From positions 1 to 7,052 of the forward strand of contig JAISTO010000111.1 in NCBI GenBank assembly GCA_031272575.1: a stretch of DNA of 7,052 nucleotides, read 5' to 3'. A program made the position numbers and the translations under genes. The DNA comes from Treponema sp. Lineage in GTDB: Bacteria > Spirochaetota > Spirochaetia > Treponematales > Breznakiellaceae. Each line of letters starts with the position of its first letter. The first letter of the stretch is position 1. Shown in pieces: positions 5,454-7,052 of the stretch. The notes beneath the pieces were generated by a model that was given only the letters and a program-made list of their open reading frames with translations, had not been told where the DNA came from and did no database searches.

Positions 5454-6892
5454 GCCCGTATCGCCTCGGCGGCGGCTTTGCCGTCCGCGATGGCCCGCAC
5501 CACCAGGCTGGCGCCGCTCCGTGAATCCCCGGCGGCCCAGACCTTCGGGTTCGAGGTGTGGAAACTCCCCCTCGTGCGGATATTGCCCCGCTCGTCCAGT
5601 TCCAGGCCCAGGTCCGCCACAAGGCCCTCCTGCACCACATGGGTAAAGCCCATGGCCAGGAGGACCAGATCGCATTCGATCGTGAAGCCGGAATCCGGGA
5701 CCTCGCGCATTACCCAGCGGCCGTTTTCCATCTGCCAGTCCACCGTGCAGGCCTCGATGTGCGTTACCTGCCCCGCGCGGCCGGCGAAGGCCTTCGTGTT
5801 CACCGACCAGAGCCGCTCGCAGCCCTCGTCGTGGGAACTGGAGGTTTTTAGCACCGTGGGCCAGAGGGGCCAGGGCGTGGAATCCGGACGATGCTCCGGG
5901 GGCTTCGGCAGCACTTCGATCTGTGTGACACTGGATGCGCCCTGCCGGTTCGCGGTGCCCACGCAGTCCGAGCCGGTATCCCCGCCCCCGATTACGAGCA
6001 CCTTTTTTTGCCAGGCGGTGACCGGCTCCACGCCCCGCTCGCCCGCAAGCGCGCGGTTCTGCCGGGACAGGTAGTCGAGCGCCTGCACGATGCCCTTGTT
6101 CTCGCGGCCCGGGGCCTTCAGGTCCCGCGCCTCCCGCGCGCCTATGGTCAGGAGGACCAGATCGTACTCTTTTTCCAGGTCTTTCGCCCGCAGCGTCTCG
6201 CGCCCCGCGTCTTCCGCGGTGCCGAACGCGTAGGAGCCGCCCCCTATCCGCGTGCCGGTCTTGAACGTGACCCCTTCCTCGGCCAGTATCGCGAGGCGGC
6301 GGTCGATAAAACTCTTGTCCAGTTTGAAATCCGGTATCCCGTAGCGGAGGTAGCCCCCGGCCTTTTGGTCCGCCTCGTAGACGGTAACCAGAAAGCCGGC
6401 CTGGTTCAGAAAGTACGCGGCCGAGAGCCCCGCGGGCCCCGCGCCCACTATCGCCACCCGTTTGCCGTTCCGCCTGCGGGGGGGCCGGGGGGCCACCAGC
6501 CCCCGTTCGTACGCCTTCTCGATGACCGCGAGTTCGTTCTGCCGTATGGTCACCGGCTCGTCGTTCAGCCCCAGTACGCAGGAGGCCTCGCAGAGCGCGG
6601 GGCAGACCCTGCCGGTGAACTCGGGGAAGGGGTTCGTGCTCTGCAGCACGGCCCAGGCCCCGGCCCAGTCCCCGTGGTAGACCTTATCCTGCCACTCGGG
6701 CATAACATTCGCCGCCGGACACGCCCAGTGACAAAACGGCACCCCGCAGTCCATGCACCGGCTCGCCTGCAGCCGCCGCTCGTCATCCGGCAGCCGCGCC
6801 TCGACCTCGCTGTAATCGTTTATGCGCTCTTCAACCGGCCGGTATCCGGCGCTCTTCCGCCTAACCGTCAAAAACCCTCTTGGATCACCCAT
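5441..6892 (-). CDS. gltD: Glutamate synthase small (beta) subunit, NADPH-dependent (483 aa)
   Basis: The beta subunit oxidises NADPH at FAD and passes electrons through Fe-S clusters to the alpha subunit GltB, which turns 2-oxoglutarate plus glutamine into two glutamates. The N-terminal domain holds the cluster cysteines CMDCGVPFCHWAC (46-58) and CPALCEASC (97-105). The FAD dinucleotide fold follows with GAGPAG (150-155) and a conserved GGYLRYGIPDFKL (179-191). The NADPH fold has GGGDTG (302-307), followed by family landmarks RPDSTPWPLWP (335-345) and the closing WAAGDSRSGASLVV (452-465). Length is normal and nothing is missing. The ATG at 6892 has AGGAG six bases upstream. No gltB is in the window; it may lie elsewhere, or this protein may partner another enzyme, as homologous beta-like modules do (NfnB/SfrB, PreT). 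The N-terminal and C-terminal landmarks favour true GltD. Confidence 0.95.
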   Translation of the reverse strand: MGDPRGFLTVRRKSAGYRPVEERINDYSEVEARLPDDERRLQASRCMDCGVPFCHWACPAANVMPEWQDKVYHGDWAGAWAVLQSTNPFPEFTGRVCPALCEASCVLGLNDEPVTIRQNELAVIEKAYERGLVAPRPPRRRNGKRVAIVGAGPAGLSAAYFLNQAGFLVTVYEADQKAGGYLRYGIPDFKLDKSFIDRRLAILAEEGVTFKTGTRIGGGSYAFGTAEDAGRETLRAKDLEKEYDLVLLTIGAREARDLKAPGRENKGIVQALDYLSRQNRALAGERGVEPVTAWQKKVLVIGGGDTGSDCVGTANRQGASSVTQIEVLPKPPEHRPDSTPWPLWPTVLKTSSSHDEGCERLWSVNTKAFAGRAGQVTHIEACTVDWQMENGRWVMREVPDSGFTIECDLVLLAMGFTHVVQEGLVADLGLELDERGNIRTRGSFHTSNPKVWAAGDSRSGASLVVRAIADGKAAAEAIRAALT

Positions 6893-6909
6893 CTTCCGCT
6901 CCTGAACAT

Positions 6910-6938
6910 AGCATAGGGGTTTCGGAGGGGAAAGTCAA
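6910..6938 (-). promoter_or_regulatory. Probable gltD promoter
   Basis: TTGACT (6938-6933, five of six -35 bases) and TATGCT (6915-6910, four of six -10 bases) are separated by exactly 17 bp on the minus strand. The leader would be about 10-12 nt and hold the AGGAG ribosome site (6903-6899) before the ATG at 6892. It lies directly beside the repeats at the right edge, so part of the upstream region may have come from an inserted element. Confidence 0.6.
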
Positions 6939-6939
6939 G

Positions 6940-7052
6940 GGGGCGCAGTATGCCATCGAAAATGTAACCGAAAGGGGGCGGGTTTGTCATTTTGAAAATG
7001 TAACCTTGGCCTTGTGAATGGTCTGCAACTCATCACTGGCCTTGTTGACATT
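6940..7052. mobile_element. Possible end of an insertion sequence, cut by window edge
   Basis: The 12-mer GAAAATGTAACC occurs at 6958-6969 and again at 6994-7005, exactly 36 bp apart, and TGGCCTTGT occurs at 7007-7015 and 7037-7045. Multiple short direct repeats near the tip, sited just past the end of a leftward reading frame, recall the repeated transposase-binding sites in the ends of IS21-family elements. The terminal inverted repeat and target duplication cannot be seen because the rest lies outside the window, so the element boundary near 6940 is a guess. Confidence 0.35.
6987..7052 (-). CDS. Possible C-terminal fragment of a gene off the right edge (21 aa)
   Basis: Read leftward from the edge, one frame stays open for 21 codons (NVNKASDELQTIHKAKVTFS and a final Lys) and stops at TGA (6989-6987). 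The peptide looks protein-like, but 21 codons can stay open by chance. The second GAAAATGTAACC repeat falls inside its last codons. If real, it would be the end of a transposase-type gene of the flanking element; I do not recognise the family. Confidence 0.3.
   Translation of the reverse strand, partial: NVNKASDELQTIHKAKVTFSK

Noticed and set aside
5891..6916. Long plus-strand open frame opposite gltD
   Set aside because: Antisense shadow of gltD, with no family features.

Overview
The window is GC-rich (by eye well over 60% G+C in the genes) and every well-supported gene lies on the minus strand, so it is best read from right to left. It encodes a lipoprotein with a LysM peptidoglycan-binding domain, which points to a diderm bacterium. 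The LysM sequence style, the relaxed lipobox and the small four-cysteine protein are reminiscent of spirochaetes of the Treponema type, but no rRNA or other decisive marker is present, so this placement is only a moderate-confidence inference.

Layout from right to left. Positions 7052-6940 look like the inner end of an insertion-sequence-like element: a possible 21-residue C-terminal coding fragment running off the edge, and two sets of short direct repeats. Next comes a good sigma70-type promoter (6938-6910) and gltD (6892-5441), the NADPH-oxidising small subunit of glutamate synthase; no gltB is in view. A 195-bp intergenic region (5440-5246) is packed with GC-rich palindromes, one of which contains the gltD stop codon, and ends in a plausible promoter for metK (5245-4076), the S-adenosylmethionine synthetase. 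After two small hairpins and another promoter-like sequence comes a co-directional, tightly packed cluster. It holds a lipoprotein made of 44 consecutive Glu-Pro units capped by a LysM domain (3950-3198), an OppF/DppF-type ABC ATPase (3186-2185), a DUF4129-like membrane protein (2180-1452), a DUF4350-like membrane protein (1455-340) and a 57-residue four-cysteine protein (347-174). Junctions are +11 nt, +4 nt, a 4-nt ATGA overlap and an 8-nt overlap, so these five genes very probably form one operon. The left 173 bp are non-coding and carry hairpins, a G-rich tract and a short ATTCGCG-type repeat.

How the genes fit together: gltD (nitrogen assimilation) and metK (methyl-donor supply) are housekeeping genes with their own promoters. 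The five-gene cluster looks like an envelope module. One protein should reach from a lipid anchor to peptidoglycan through a very long acidic polyproline-like rod. One is a peptide-transporter ATPase without its permease or sister ATPase. Two are inner-membrane proteins of families usually found beside MoxR ATPases and DUF58 proteins, which are absent here. Whether they work together is untested; the co-transcription evidence is the spacing alone. The most unusual objects are the (EP)44-LysM lipoprotein, its company of orphan subunits, and the palindrome cluster between gltD and metK.
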